Shown here: in pieces, positions 6,940-13,994 of the stretch | Layout: each line of letters begins with the position of its first letter | Numbering within the stretch: position 1 is the stretch's first letter | Origin: JANNRW01 sp031401815 | GTDB taxonomy: Bacteria; Desulfobacterota; Desulfuromonadia; Geobacterales; DSM-12255 | Reading direction: 5' to 3' | Assembly: GCA_031401815.1 (NCBI GenBank) | Contig: JANNRW010000001.1 | Location: 1-22,066 of the forward strand | DNA: 22,066 bases | Notes under the pieces: generated by a model | What the model was told of the DNA's origin: nothing | Database searches by the model: none | The model's input: the letters and a program-made list of their open reading frames with translations, nothing else | Position numbers and translations under genes: made by a program

Positions 6940-7962
6940 CTATATATCTCTCCTGAGCCGGTCTGGTGTCGACTCAGTCTTGTAAAGCTTAGTCAGCAGT
7001 TGATCAAATGCAGAAATCTTTTCAGGCGGAGTTGTCTTGAGGATTCCATACTGCTGCAGAACCGCAATAAACTTAAGCGGTGCCACTTGATGGTCTCCGG
7101 CAATCTCCACATGCCCGGCCTTTATATCGACATTCGTTACTGCCTCACCCCTCTCCACCGGAGGATGATGCTGCTCTGAAAGGCTGAATACATAATCATC
7201 CTCGGTACAGTTCCCTGCGGGATTGGTGCTACGGCAGGAGCCGGATTCATCAGTGTTGATTTTCAGGTGTTTCTCAACCTGTTCAAGAAGATCCCCTGGC
7301 TTTAGTATGAATTCCGAAGACGCAACAATTTCATGCCACTTGTCACCGGTGGCAATTTTGCAGATCGGTATGGTCAACCCGAGACTCAGGATCCTGGCCA
7401 GCGTTGAGCCGCAATGACGTGCAGCATTGATACCGGCAAAAGGAGCCGAAGCAGTAACCAGGGTAATATCGGTATCAATGTCAGCAAGAGATGGAGAGCG
7501 CTCCTTGACCATTGCCTTTCTGGCAACCAGCCCCCCCTGGCTATGACCGATTATTGTAATCTCCCTGTTTTGCATATGGCTGCTGAGAGCTTCCAGAGAA
7601 GAGACAAGCTGTGCAGAGCTGACCATGAGACTGTCGCGGTCGTTGTAGCTGAAGCAGATTGCCTGCTGACCGGAAAAAGCAAATACCTCTGCCAGGGCGC
7701 GAAACCGACCTGCCGAACCGAAACAGCCATGCACCATAACAATTACAGGCTCCTCTGAATTCAGCTGGAGAGTCTGTTTCGTGCTGTCACTGCATGAGCC
7801 AAGTCCCTGAATTGTTACGGAGATGTCGGGAGCGGCAATTTTGCTCTGATCGATGAACAGCAGCTCTGTATCAGTCCGGGGTATGGCGGTACAAGCATTT
7901 GTTATGCAGAGGAGAAACAGTAATAGCAGACATTTCATAAAGGAACCATTCTCTGACTTCAT
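6940..7962 (-). CDS. Lipoprotein alpha/beta-hydrolase (lipase/esterase-like)
   Basis: This 340-residue product has an N-terminal hydrophobic segment (about 9-20) ending in TNAC, a plausible though atypical lipobox with C24 as the lipidated residue, so the mature protein would be a membrane-anchored lipoprotein. The fold is shown by an oxyanion-hole HGCFG (78-82), the nucleophile elbow GHSQGG with S141, and a likely catalytic histidine in GHVEIAGDH (283-291). Extra cysteines (C243 and C252) may form a disulfide in the periplasm or at the surface. The start at 7962 is chosen because a GAGG lies six bases upstream; an upstream in-frame ATG at 8001 and an internal one at 7938 are alternatives. 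It lies 60 bases behind an outer-membrane barrel gene with no clear terminator between, suggesting one transcript. Substrate unknown. Confidence 0.85.
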   Translation of the reverse strand: MKSENGSFMKCLLLLFLLCITNACTAIPRTDTELLFIDQSKIAAPDISVTIQGLGSCSDSTKQTLQLNSEEPVIVMVHGCFGSAGRFRALAEVFAFSGQQAICFSYNDRDSLMVSSAQLVSSLEALSSHMQNREITIIGHSQGGLVARKAMVKERSPSLADIDTDITLVTASAPFAGINAARHCGSTLARILSLGLTIPICKIATGDKWHEIVASSEFILKPGDLLEQVEKHLKINTDESGSCRSTNPAGNCTEDDYVFSLSEQHHPPVERGEAVTNVDIKAGHVEIAGDHQVAPLKFIAVLQQYGILKTTPPEKISAFDQLLTKLYKTESTPDRLRRDI

Positions 7963-8022
7963 TCGAAACCTCACTTTTTTTGAACAATACCATTGCCACA
8001 CGCATCTACCGGAAGAGACCGG

Positions 8023-8934
8023 TTACCAGAAGAGTTTGATTGTCAAGCGACCAAACAGCGCATTATCTAATTGAACATCTCTTCTGTTACCCTCATAAAA
8101 ATCAAACTCTCTGGCAAATGCATACCCTCCGGCTATTCCCACTCTGACATATGGAGAGAGCCCGGTTTCAGCGCCAGCCAACAGCCGGTAATCCCTGTAG
8201 CTTACGATGTCTGCCCCAATGGAGGGGTCGTGCAGTCGATATTCGCCCCCGGAAAACTCGCCTGCAACAAAAATGTCTGTTTCCCGGTTGGGTTTATAGA
8301 CAACAGCTGTGCGCGGGAGTCCGAGGGCGAGAAACCACTGCTCTGTCGGCAGATAACGAATCCCGATCAGCGGTAGCAGGGGAGCGGAATGCTTATGTCC
8401 GGTATAGGCAACCCCTCCAGTGAGTGATAATTTCCGTGACATTTTATAAGTTGCATGTAGTGCGACCGGAACCCGGATGTCGCTCGCATCGAAATGAATA
8501 TTGTCACTGCTGATTCCTGGTGAAAGCCTGAAACCATACGTAAGATCATCGCTTGAGTGGTATTCACCACCCATAATTATCGAGAGCCTTTGCAATGACT
8601 CAGGAAGTCGTGCAGTTTGAGGGGCTTCAAACTCTTTAAGTGAATATTGTATTCCAGCGGAAATTCCAACCAGCGGGTTTGGCAGAAACCGCCTGGTAAA
8701 AGCGGCTTTCAGCTCTGTCATGGAGAGTTCACCGCCAGTACCATGAATTGTGCTGCCATTGAACCAGGAACTCTCCAAAGAGGTTTCCCATAGCTTTTTC
8801 TCCGGCTGTTTGACAATGGAAACAGGCTCACTATCCTGCTTTCCAACCGGAGCAGTTTCGCTGGCCAGAGTGTGCGATGATACAAGAACAGCTAAAATGT
8901 AGCAGAGTGCAGAAAGCGAAATCTTTTTGTTCAT
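8023..8934 (-). CDS. Predicted outer-membrane beta-barrel protein (DUF6268-like)
   Basis: The 303-residue product has a clear signal peptide (MNKK, then a hydrophobic core, cleavage probably after HTLA near residue 24). The mature part alternates polar and hydrophobic residues with many Gly/Tyr/Phe positions typical of outer-membrane strands and ends in LFW, an aromatic C-terminus recognised by the barrel-assembly machinery. The overall look, with repeated GISAGIQYS, YGFRLSPGIS and LTGGVAYTG strands, resembles the DUF6268 family; that name is from memory and less certain than the barrel call. It is the first gene of a probable two-gene unit with the lipoprotein hydrolase. A weak AGGA lies upstream of ATG 8934. 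A small inverted repeat (8008-8023) touches its stop codon but lacks a U-tract. Confidence 0.75.
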   Translation of the reverse strand: MNKKISLSALCYILAVLVSSHTLASETAPVGKQDSEPVSIVKQPEKKLWETSLESSWFNGSTIHGTGGELSMTELKAAFTRRFLPNPLVGISAGIQYSLKEFEAPQTARLPESLQRLSIIMGGEYHSSDDLTYGFRLSPGISSDNIHFDASDIRVPVALHATYKMSRKLSLTGGVAYTGHKHSAPLLPLIGIRYLPTEQWFLALGLPRTAVVYKPNRETDIFVAGEFSGGEYRLHDPSIGADIVSYRDYRLLAGAETGLSPYVRVGIAGGYAFAREFDFYEGNRRDVQLDNALFGRLTIKLFW

Positions 8935-8976
8935 TCAAGTTATCCTGTCTATCTCTTTCGGTCAGAAAAAGTAAAT

Positions 8977-9005
8977 GGTTTTTCCGTAGCAGTGAAAACC
9001 GCTAC
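8977..9005. repeat. Two interlocked inverted repeats, possible pseudoknot
   Basis: GGTTTT (8977-8982) is complementary to AAAACC (8995-9000), and GTAGC (8986-8990) is complementary to GCTAC (9001-9005). The two stems interleave, so they either exclude each other or stack as an H-type pseudoknot with connecting loops of 3, 0 and 4 bases in the plus-strand RNA. The element sits in the 134-base gap between the barrel gene and the toxin gene, in their common minus-strand transcript leader. A separate AT-rich 7-pair hairpin (CTATTTT/AAAATAG) lies about 15 bases to its right. Confidence 0.4.
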
Positions 9006-9068
9006 AGTCCCTTGTTCAACTATTTTACTTTAAAAATAGCAGGTTTGACCCTCTATGGCCGAGGTTTC

Positions 9069-9368
9069 CTAGCCGGCTGTTTCATTCAGCCGCAATAATC
9101 GATGCCCTTCAAAAACGGTAAGTATCTCAATTCGCTCACTATCTAATCGGTAGACAATGCGATATCCCCGGTAAATCAGTTTTTGAATGTCAGGGTTGCC
9201 AATTTCCGGTACTGTTCTCCCGCTTCTCGGGGTATCTGACAAAATACTCTCTGCATGATCAATCAGAACATCGACAAACCGTATAGCTCGCTCCAGACTG
9301 TCACGTGCAATGAACTTCTCAATATTGACCAGATTTTCGCCAGCTTCCCGTGACCACGTTACGTTCAT
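9069..9368 (-). CDS. ParE/RelE-family toxin of a type II toxin-antitoxin pair
   Basis: This 99-residue protein has the pattern of the RelE/ParE superfamily: an N-terminal helical part (WSREAGENLVNIEKFI...), the middle PRSGRTVPEIG, and the C-terminal strands IYRGYRIVYRL and IEILTVFEGHRLL. The YRGYRIVYRL and HRLL elements favour the ParE branch (gyrase-targeting) over ribosome-dependent RelE mRNases, but target cannot be fixed from sequence. Its ATG overlaps the antitoxin stop codon by four bases (ATGA at 9365-9368 on the minus strand), the normal order of antitoxin first. It is intact, with no frameshift. Confidence 0.9.
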   Translation of the reverse strand: MNVTWSREAGENLVNIEKFIARDSLERAIRFVDVLIDHAESILSDTPRSGRTVPEIGNPDIQKLIYRGYRIVYRLDSERIEILTVFEGHRLLRLNETAG

Positions 9369-9655
9369 GTATTACCCACACTTCTTCGTGCTTGCAGAGA
9401 TTTCCGTAGTTCGTCAGTCGTTTGGATCTGCCCGTTTTCTGCGTCCGAAATGCCCCTCTCAACGGAATCAAGAAATGATTTTCGGTACACCAGTTCGTCA
9501 TAATCTGTAGCGGACAACAGTACTCCTGCAGGTTTGCTGTTCTGGGTAATGATGAGTGGATGTCCGGATGTCTGAAGTGTTTTGAACCACTTGGAAATAT
9601 TGGTTTTAAATTCTGCAATTGGGACAATGTCATTACTGACTGAAATTGTTCTCAT
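9365..9655 (-). CDS. Phd/YefM-family antitoxin
   Basis: This 96-residue protein starts MRTISVSNDIVPIAEFKTNI and continues with TSGHPLIITQNSKPAGVLLS and a DYDEL segment, the characteristic Phd/YefM DNA-binding N-terminal domain; the C-terminal third (ERGISDAENGQIQTTDEL) is the usual disordered, toxin-wrapping helix region. A GTG nine bases further upstream is in frame, but AAGGAG sits eight bases before the ATG at 9655 and overlaps that GTG region, so 9655 is chosen. As in the family, it should neutralise the ParE-like toxin encoded immediately downstream and repress its own promoter. Confidence 0.9.
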   Translation of the reverse strand: MRTISVSNDIVPIAEFKTNISKWFKTLQTSGHPLIITQNSKPAGVLLSATDYDELVYRKSFLDSVERGISDAENGQIQTTDELRKSLQARRSVGNT

Positions 9656-9693
9656 TTTTGGCACTCCTTTATATGGATCTTTATTGCAGCCAA

Positions 9694-9722
9694 AATATAG
9701 ACCAGTAAAACGATCAATGCAA
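9694..9722 (-). promoter_or_regulatory. Candidate promoter of the antitoxin-toxin operon
   Basis: On the minus strand TTGCAT (9722-9717) and TATATT (9699-9694) are separated by 17 bases and lie about 40 bases upstream of the antitoxin ATG. The -10 matches five of six consensus positions, the -35 only three. Autoregulation by the Phd/YefM protein at this site is expected from the family; no clear operator palindrome overlapping the -10 was found. Confidence 0.35.
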
Positions 9723-9846
9723 ATGCATTCTCCGATTGCCTCGCTGGGTGATGTGGTGGGGGATACCGGTTGCTATGACATGCGCTATTCTTGCTTGTGT
9801 GCAGGCTAATTGAAATGCATTTACAAATAAGCATCAATTGATGTCC

Positions 9847-9966
9847 CTAGAAATCGTCCCATGGCCAGGCAGCGGCATCCTCTGCTATTCCGGCAGTTAA
9901 CGGATTCATTTCCACATAGTGGGCAGGATCAATCTGGCAAATTTCAATTTTTATCCGATTTTTCAG
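9847..9966 (-). pseudogene. Decayed 3' end of a REP-associated (Y1, IS200-like) transposase
   Basis: Read on the minus strand, 39 open codons end at TAG (9849-9847) and encode DPAHYVEMNPLTAGIAED followed by AAAWPWDDF. This matches the hallmark C-terminal segment of REP-associated tyrosine transposases (pattern YVExNPxxAGxxExxxxWPW). A stop codon lies just upstream in frame and no HUH or catalytic Tyr region can be found in the 434-base gap, so only a remnant survives. The rest of the gap (9656-10089) holds the antitoxin promoter candidate, a 12-base palindrome CATCAATTGATG (9832-9843), and AT-rich sequence with short direct repeats of CAGATTTCA; I see no other gene in it. Confidence 0.6.
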
Positions 9967-10089
9967 ATTTCAATTTCGCAGATTTCACTTGCCATAAAGG
10001 CATGTTAGGCTACAATGCTGAGCAACACGATGCTTTACGCTGCAATATCTGCGTTATAAACAACCGGTAGTTTATCGCTTGGGGTTTGC

Positions 10090-10563
10090 ATGAAGAAACT
10101 TCGGATCTATGTTGACACATCGGTTATCGGTGGCTGCCTAGATGATGAATTTAAGGAGTGGTCGAACGGATTGCTCCTCGATTTTCAAAGGGGAATATTT
10201 TTGCCAGTTCTGTCTGTGCTGACCGAAGCTGAAATTGCAGATGCTCCGAAAAAGGTACAGACTATTTTCACCCAATTTAGTGCGTATTGCCACCAATTGA
10301 TACCTCTTGACGAGGAATCCATCGAATTGGCACGTCACTACCTGAACCGCGGCATAGTCACACCCAAATACCTCGAAGACGCCCAACATATTGCAATCGC
10401 AACGGTTGTCGGTGCTGACATGGTTGTAAGCTGGAATTTCCGCCATATCGTTCATTTTGATAAAATCAACCGGTTCAATGCCGTAAATATGGAGCTTGGC
10501 TACAAAACTATCGCCATCTATTCTCCACGGGAGGTAACCTGTTATGGGAATCAAGTCTGTTGA
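10090..10563 (+). CDS. PIN-domain (VapC-like) probable toxin RNase
   Basis: This 157-residue protein opens with MKKLRIYVDTSVIGG, the first strand and acidic residue (D9) of a PIN nuclease, and keeps further acidic positions expected for the Mg-binding site: E46/E48 in LTEAEIAD, E96-D97 in YLEDAQHIAIA and D110 in GADMVVSWNFRHI. PIN proteins of this kind are single-strand-specific ribonucleases, usually toxins. Start ATG 10090 has a G-rich GGGG five bases upstream. The last 20 bases overlap the following small gene, which is the likely partner; if so, the pair has toxin first, unlike standard vapBC. Confidence 0.85.
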   Translation: MKKLRIYVDTSVIGGCLDDEFKEWSNGLLLDFQRGIFLPVLSVLTEAEIADAPKKVQTIFTQFSAYCHQLIPLDEESIELARHYLNRGIVTPKYLEDAQHIAIATVVGADMVVSWNFRHIVHFDKINRFNAVNMELGYKTIAIYSPREVTCYGNQVC

Positions 10564-10747
10564 AATGGTACGCAAGATAAGAGACCGCAATTACGAAGAA
10601 ACAAAAGATATGACCACACAGGAATATCTTGCATATATACAGGCAAAATCAGTTGCTTTTCATAGTAAGTGCAACCCTTCAAAGCAAAATAGAAAATTGC
10701 AGTCCGAGTCAGCGCCACGACGTACTCCACGTCAAAAAGCTGTGTGA
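10544..10747 (+). CDS. Small protein overlapping the PIN gene, probable antitoxin partner
   Basis: The 67-residue product begins MGIKSVEMVRKIRDRNYEET and continues with a TTQEYLAYIQAK helix, then a basic Lys/Arg-rich tail. A strong ribosome binding site, GGGAGGT (10529-10535), lies inside the PIN gene eight bases before the ATG, and the two genes overlap by 20 bases, so the frame is probably real and co-expressed. Similar short helical proteins starting with a VEMxRKIRD-like segment are found next to this class of PIN proteins and are regarded as their antitoxins; that link is from memory and the antitoxin role is inferred. Confidence 0.7.
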   Translation: MGIKSVEMVRKIRDRNYEETKDMTTQEYLAYIQAKSVAFHSKCNPSKQNRKLQSESAPRRTPRQKAV

Positions 10748-10898
10748 GGATGCAGGTTGGATGAAGCGAAGCGCGTCTGGAGATTACAGTGTCAATAACG
10801 ACAGCGCTAGTTCTGGGTGTGTCTGCCGGTGTAGATTATCCTGCGAATATCTGAAAAAAGAGCAGAGACCATTGTCCAGTTAATTACTAAAAAACAGA

Positions 10899-10927
10899 TT
10901 GACAATTGTTGAGCAGATAGCTAGTAT
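10899..10927 (+). promoter_or_regulatory. Sigma-70 promoter of the SAM riboswitch transcript
   Basis: A perfect -35 TTGACA (10899-10904) is spaced 17 bases from TAGTAT (10922-10927), giving a predicted transcription start near 10934, about 43 bases before the riboswitch P1 stem. Between the small gene's stop (10747) and this promoter (about 150 bases) I see no further gene or structure. Confidence 0.65.
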
Positions 10928-10976
10928 TTATCAAAACTGAAAAGGTTCGGGGCAGTAGCTGCTCACGAGCCAAAGC

Positions 10977-11081
10977 TTCTTATCCAGAGCGATCGAGGGA
11001 CAGGCCCTGTGACGTCGCGGCAACCTCCCATAAGGGAAGGTGCCAATTCCTGCGAAGCCGAAAGGTTTCGGGAGATAAGGG
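10977..11081 (+). promoter_or_regulatory. SAM-I (S-box) riboswitch
   Basis: All S-box landmarks are visible. P1 pairs CTTATC (10979-10984) with GATAAG (11074-11079). P2 pairs GCGA (10989-10992) with TCGC (11015-11018) and encloses GAGGGACAGGCCCTGTGAC. The conserved GCAACC lies at 11020-11025. P3 pairs ACCTCCC (11023-11029) with GGGAAGGT (11034-11041), followed by the conserved GCCAATTCC. P4 pairs CGAAGCC with GGTTTCG (11053-11070) around a GAAA tetraloop. Binding of S-adenosylmethionine stabilises P1 and lets the terminator at 11102 form, shutting off the downstream methionine-pathway gene. An alternative pairing of 11076-11081 (TAAGGG) with 11108-11113 (CCCTTA) would act as antiterminator. 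Confidence 0.95.
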
Positions 11082-11101
11082 AGCGCGGACAATCATTAAC
11101 G

Positions 11102-11140
11102 ATAGTCCCCTTACGCACCCCGGAAGGGGACTATTTTTTT
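11102..11140 (+). terminator. Intrinsic terminator of the SAM riboswitch
   Basis: An 11-base perfect stem pairs ATAGTCCCCTT (11102-11112) with AAGGGGACTAT (11124-11134) around an 11-base loop, directly followed by a run of T ending at 11140. The ribosome binding site GGAGG (11141-11145) begins immediately after. Its 5' arm overlaps the segment able to pair with the P1 3' strand, so it is the expression platform. Confidence 0.95.
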
Positions 11141-11151
11141 GGAGGTAATTC

Positions 11152-12288
11152 ATGAAAATCGCTACGCAGGCAGTACAGATCGGGCTTGAATGGGACAGCC
11201 GCACCGGTGCGGTTACAGTTCCAATCTATCAGACCGCCACTTTTCGTCATCCGGGGCTCGGGCAGAGCACCGGCTACGACTACAGCCGCTCAGGGAACCC
11301 TACCAGGCAGGCTCTGGAGGAGGGGATTGCCAGGCTTGACGGAGCTGCTCGCGGATTTGCCTACGCCTCAGGGATGGCTGCCATTACAAGTCTGCTATTC
11401 CTCTTCGAGCATGGCGATCACCTGATTGTAACCGAAGATCTGTACGGCGGAACCTACCGGCTTTTCGAGAAGATCTTCCACCAGTACGGTCTGGAGTTTT
11501 CCTATGTTGATACAAGTGACTCTGCTCTTGTTGAAGCTGCGATCAGACCGAACACAAAGGCGCTTTTCGTCGAGTCACTCACAAATCCGCTGCTGAAGGT
11601 TGCCGACATCCGCTCCCTGGCGACTCTCTGCAAAACAAGGGGGCTCCTCTGCATCGTTGACAATACCTTCCTGACCCCCTATCTACAAAGACCGCTTGAT
11701 CTTGGGGCTGATATTGCCATCTACAGCGGGAGCAAATACCTGTCCGGACATAACGATACCATCTGCGGCCTGGTTACGGTCAAGGATCCGGAACTGGCGG
11801 AAAAGGTCTATTTCCACCAGAACGGCGCTGGCGCAGTGCTCGGCCCTCAGGATGCCTGGCTTACCATACGCGGGATGAAGACTCTTTCAGTCAGGCTGGA
11901 TCGGCAGCAGGATAATGCCCTGAAGATTGCCCGCTGGCTCCGGGCCAACCCTCGGGTTACCAAAGTATTCTACCCAGGGCTTGAAGATCATCCCGGCCGT
12001 GAAATCCTGCAGGATCAGGCGGATGGCTTCGGCGCAATGATCGCGTTCGAGGTTGACTCGCCGGAACTGGTAGAAGTCTTGCTTCTTCGCACCAAACTGA
12101 TATCATTTGCCGAAAGTCTCGGCGGTGTGGAAACCCTTATGACCTTTCCGGCGATACAGACTCACGCAGATATCGAACCGGCCAGGCGCGAAGCATTGGG
12201 CATAAATGACCGGCTCCTCAGGCTGTCTGTCGGGATCGAAGATGTTGATGATCTTATTGCGGATCTTGAACAGGCGTTCAGGAGCTAA
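11152..12288 (+). CDS. Cys/Met-metabolism PLP enzyme (cystathionine gamma-synthase/beta-lyase type)
   Basis: This 378-residue enzyme belongs to the trans-sulfuration PLP family (fold type I). Visible landmarks are YSRSGNPTR (44-52), the phosphate/cofactor-ring segment YASGMAAI (71-78), IVDNTF with D170 contacting the pyridine nitrogen, the Schiff-base lysine K195 in SGSKYLSGHND (192-202), and SLGGVETL and RLSVGIED near the end. Members use the same fold for cystathionine gamma-synthase (MetB/MetI), beta-lyase (MetC) and O-acylhomoserine sulfhydrylation, and the sequence alone does not separate these. The SAM-I riboswitch upstream fixes the direction as methionine synthesis. It joins the sulfide made by the cys genes to carbon skeletons of homocysteine. 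The ribosome binding site GGAGG precedes ATG 11152 by six bases. Confidence 0.93.
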   Translation: MKIATQAVQIGLEWDSRTGAVTVPIYQTATFRHPGLGQSTGYDYSRSGNPTRQALEEGIARLDGAARGFAYASGMAAITSLLFLFEHGDHLIVTEDLYGGTYRLFEKIFHQYGLEFSYVDTSDSALVEAAIRPNTKALFVESLTNPLLKVADIRSLATLCKTRGLLCIVDNTFLTPYLQRPLDLGADIAIYSGSKYLSGHNDTICGLVTVKDPELAEKVYFHQNGAGAVLGPQDAWLTIRGMKTLSVRLDRQQDNALKIARWLRANPRVTKVFYPGLEDHPGREILQDQADGFGAMIAFEVDSPELVEVLLLRTKLISFAESLGGVETLMTFPAIQTHADIEPARREALGINDRLLRLSVGIEDVDDLIADLEQAFRS

Positions 12289-12303
12289 AATTTGCAATGA
12301 TTA

Positions 12304-12320
12304 TCTCTGTGTCTCTGTGT
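12304..12320. repeat. Copy of the CACAGAGACACAGAGA dispersed repeat
   Basis: The 17 bases TCTCTGTGTCTCTGTGT in the PLP enzyme-truD gap are the same sequence as the right arm of the repeat at 15656-15680. This makes it a third copy of a short intergenic element within 3.4 kb. Confidence 0.6.
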
Positions 12321-12359
12321 TAAACGGGTTTTTCAGGTTTGTTTTTCAGGAGTAATCTA

Positions 12360-13553
12360 ATGTCATACCCCTATCTGACCCACTTCATCCCCGGCACAGG
12401 CGGAATCTTCAAGGAGAGCACCGAAGATTTCGAAGTGACCGAGATTCCGCTTTATTTACCATGCGGATCTGGCGAGCATACCTACCTCCTTGTCGAAAAG
12501 CAGGGGTTGGCGACTCTGGAGATGATTCGCCGTCTGGCGAGGCATCTCGGTGTTTCTGAGAGGGATACAGGTTATGCAGGTATGAAGGATGCGCGGGGGA
12601 TTACCCGGCAGACCATTTCGATGACAAAAGTTCCTCCTGAATCTCTTGCCGGACTGGAGTTGCCAGGAATCAGGGTGTTGTCGGCAGCAAGGCATAATAA
12701 CAAGTTAAGGCTCGGACATCTCAAAGGTAACAGATTCAGAATCCGGCTGAGAAACGTAGCACCGGAAGCACTTAAGCGGGCAGAGGAGGCTCTTTCAGTG
12801 CTCAAGGAGCGTGGCGTTCCTAATTATTTCGGGGAGCAGCGCTACGGAAGTCAGGGGAACTCTGCTGCTATCGGCAGGGAACTGCTGAAAGGGGATTCCG
12901 AGGCAGCTGTCCGGGCTCTTGTCGGCAATCCGGAGGCTGTACGGGACGAGCAGTGGCAGGGTGCGATCAGCGCTTTTCAGGAAGGGCGCTTTAACGATGC
13001 TCTGGAGCTTTTTCCGGGTCACTGTAGAACCGAACGGGATATTCTCCGTATACTGGCAAGGTTTCCGGATGCCTGGGAAAAGGCGCTCAAAAGCATTAAC
13101 CCCCGCCTTATATCGCTCTACGTTTCGGCCTGTCAGTCAATGCTCTTTGACGCAGTGCTGGCTGGTCGGATGCCCTTAATAGACCAGCTGGAGGAGGGGG
13201 ATATTGCGTTCAAGCATTTAAACGGCGCCTGCTTTCTGGTCGAAGATGCAGCTGATCTGGCCATTCGGGCGAAAGAGTTCGAAATATCGCCAACCGGCCC
13301 CATGTGTGGTAAAAAAATGTTGTTGCCGGGAGGGTTGGTAGCTTCGCGGGAGGAGGCGATCATCTTTTCCGAGGGGCTTTCAATGCAGGATTTTACGACA
13401 GGAGGAAAATACGAGCTGTCCGGTGAGCGGCGCCCTTTGCGGGTGAAGATTGATGACTGCTCTGCTGCCATGGATAGTGGTGATCTGGTACTCGAATTCT
13501 CCCTTCCAAAGGGGGCATACGCAACCTCTGTCTTGCGCGAGATCATGAAATAG
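12360..13553 (+). CDS. truD: tRNA pseudouridine(13) synthase TruD
   Basis: This 397-residue enzyme isomerises U13 of tRNA (tRNA-Glu in E. coli) to pseudouridine. The family motif GYAGMKDARGITRQTIS (71-87) holds the catalytic aspartate D77. NYFGEQRYG (about 155-163) is the conserved RNA/TRUD-domain segment, and the sequence GAYATSVLREIMK at the end is typical. It is longer than E. coli TruD (about 349 residues) and nearer the archaeal/Desulfuromonad size. AGGAG (12348-12352) lies seven bases before ATG 12360, which is preferred to the in-frame TTG at 12339. The housekeeping function has no evident link to its neighbours. Confidence 0.95.
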   Translation: MSYPYLTHFIPGTGGIFKESTEDFEVTEIPLYLPCGSGEHTYLLVEKQGLATLEMIRRLARHLGVSERDTGYAGMKDARGITRQTISMTKVPPESLAGLELPGIRVLSAARHNNKLRLGHLKGNRFRIRLRNVAPEALKRAEEALSVLKERGVPNYFGEQRYGSQGNSAAIGRELLKGDSEAAVRALVGNPEAVRDEQWQGAISAFQEGRFNDALELFPGHCRTERDILRILARFPDAWEKALKSINPRLISLYVSACQSMLFDAVLAGRMPLIDQLEEGDIAFKHLNGACFLVEDAADLAIRAKEFEISPTGPMCGKKMLLPGGLVASREEAIIFSEGLSMQDFTTGGKYELSGERRPLRVKIDDCSAAMDSGDLVLEFSLPKGAYATSVLREIMK

Positions 13554-13673
13554 CTTGTCTGTGGCTTGTTCTGGGCAGTATCAGGAAACAAATTATGGTA
13601 ATCTTGAGTGCAACGATATATTTTGCTACGAGGCCAACACCGGCACAACGATAGAGCCAGGAAGGAGATCTAT

Positions 13674-13994
13674 ATGGATAGTCCCGAGCCTTACCAGGTT
13701 AATCTCTTTCGCCCCAGAGCCGGATACATGAGAGGAGAGGTTGCTGTGATTTTTGCTGCTCTTGTTGGCTGGAGCGGTGCGACTTTCGGTTTTCAGCTCC
13801 TTTTGACCCTCCTTGAAAACTCCGGAAGAGGGGACTGGCTGACCGGGTTCTCTTTTTTCAATCTCCCTTTTCACTACTGGTTTACAGCGCAGATGTTGCC
13901 GCTCTGGTTCATTATAATCTGCATAATCTTTAATATCCGCATCGACCGGTTATCTGAGAAGCAGAACCGGAGAAGAGAAGGTAATCATGATTGA
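13674..13994 (+). CDS. DUF4212-family small membrane subunit of a sodium:solute symporter
   Basis: The 106-residue protein has a short charged N-terminus (SPEPYQVNLFRPR) and two membrane helices (about 22-47 and 72-90) with an FNLPFHYWFTAQ segment between, the recognised layout of DUF4212 proteins encoded directly before ActP-like permeases. AAGGAG (13662-13667) precedes ATG 13674 by six bases; the frame is open further upstream but that start is best supported. The last eight bases overlap the permease gene, so both subunits are probably made together as one transporter. Confidence 0.9.
   Translation: MDSPEPYQVNLFRPRAGYMRGEVAVIFAALVGWSGATFGFQLLLTLLENSGRGDWLTGFSFFNLPFHYWFTAQMLPLWFIIICIIFNIRIDRLSEKQNRRREGNHD

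Noticed and set aside
6823..7179. 118-codon plus-strand frame
   Set aside because: It mostly overlaps the lipoprotein hydrolase gene in antisense, has no ribosome binding site and an amino-acid composition unlike a real protein.
13595..13628. Sigma-54 promoter before the DUF4212 gene
   Set aside because: TTGCT is present at 13623 but no GG/TGGCA element lies at the required spacing upstream.
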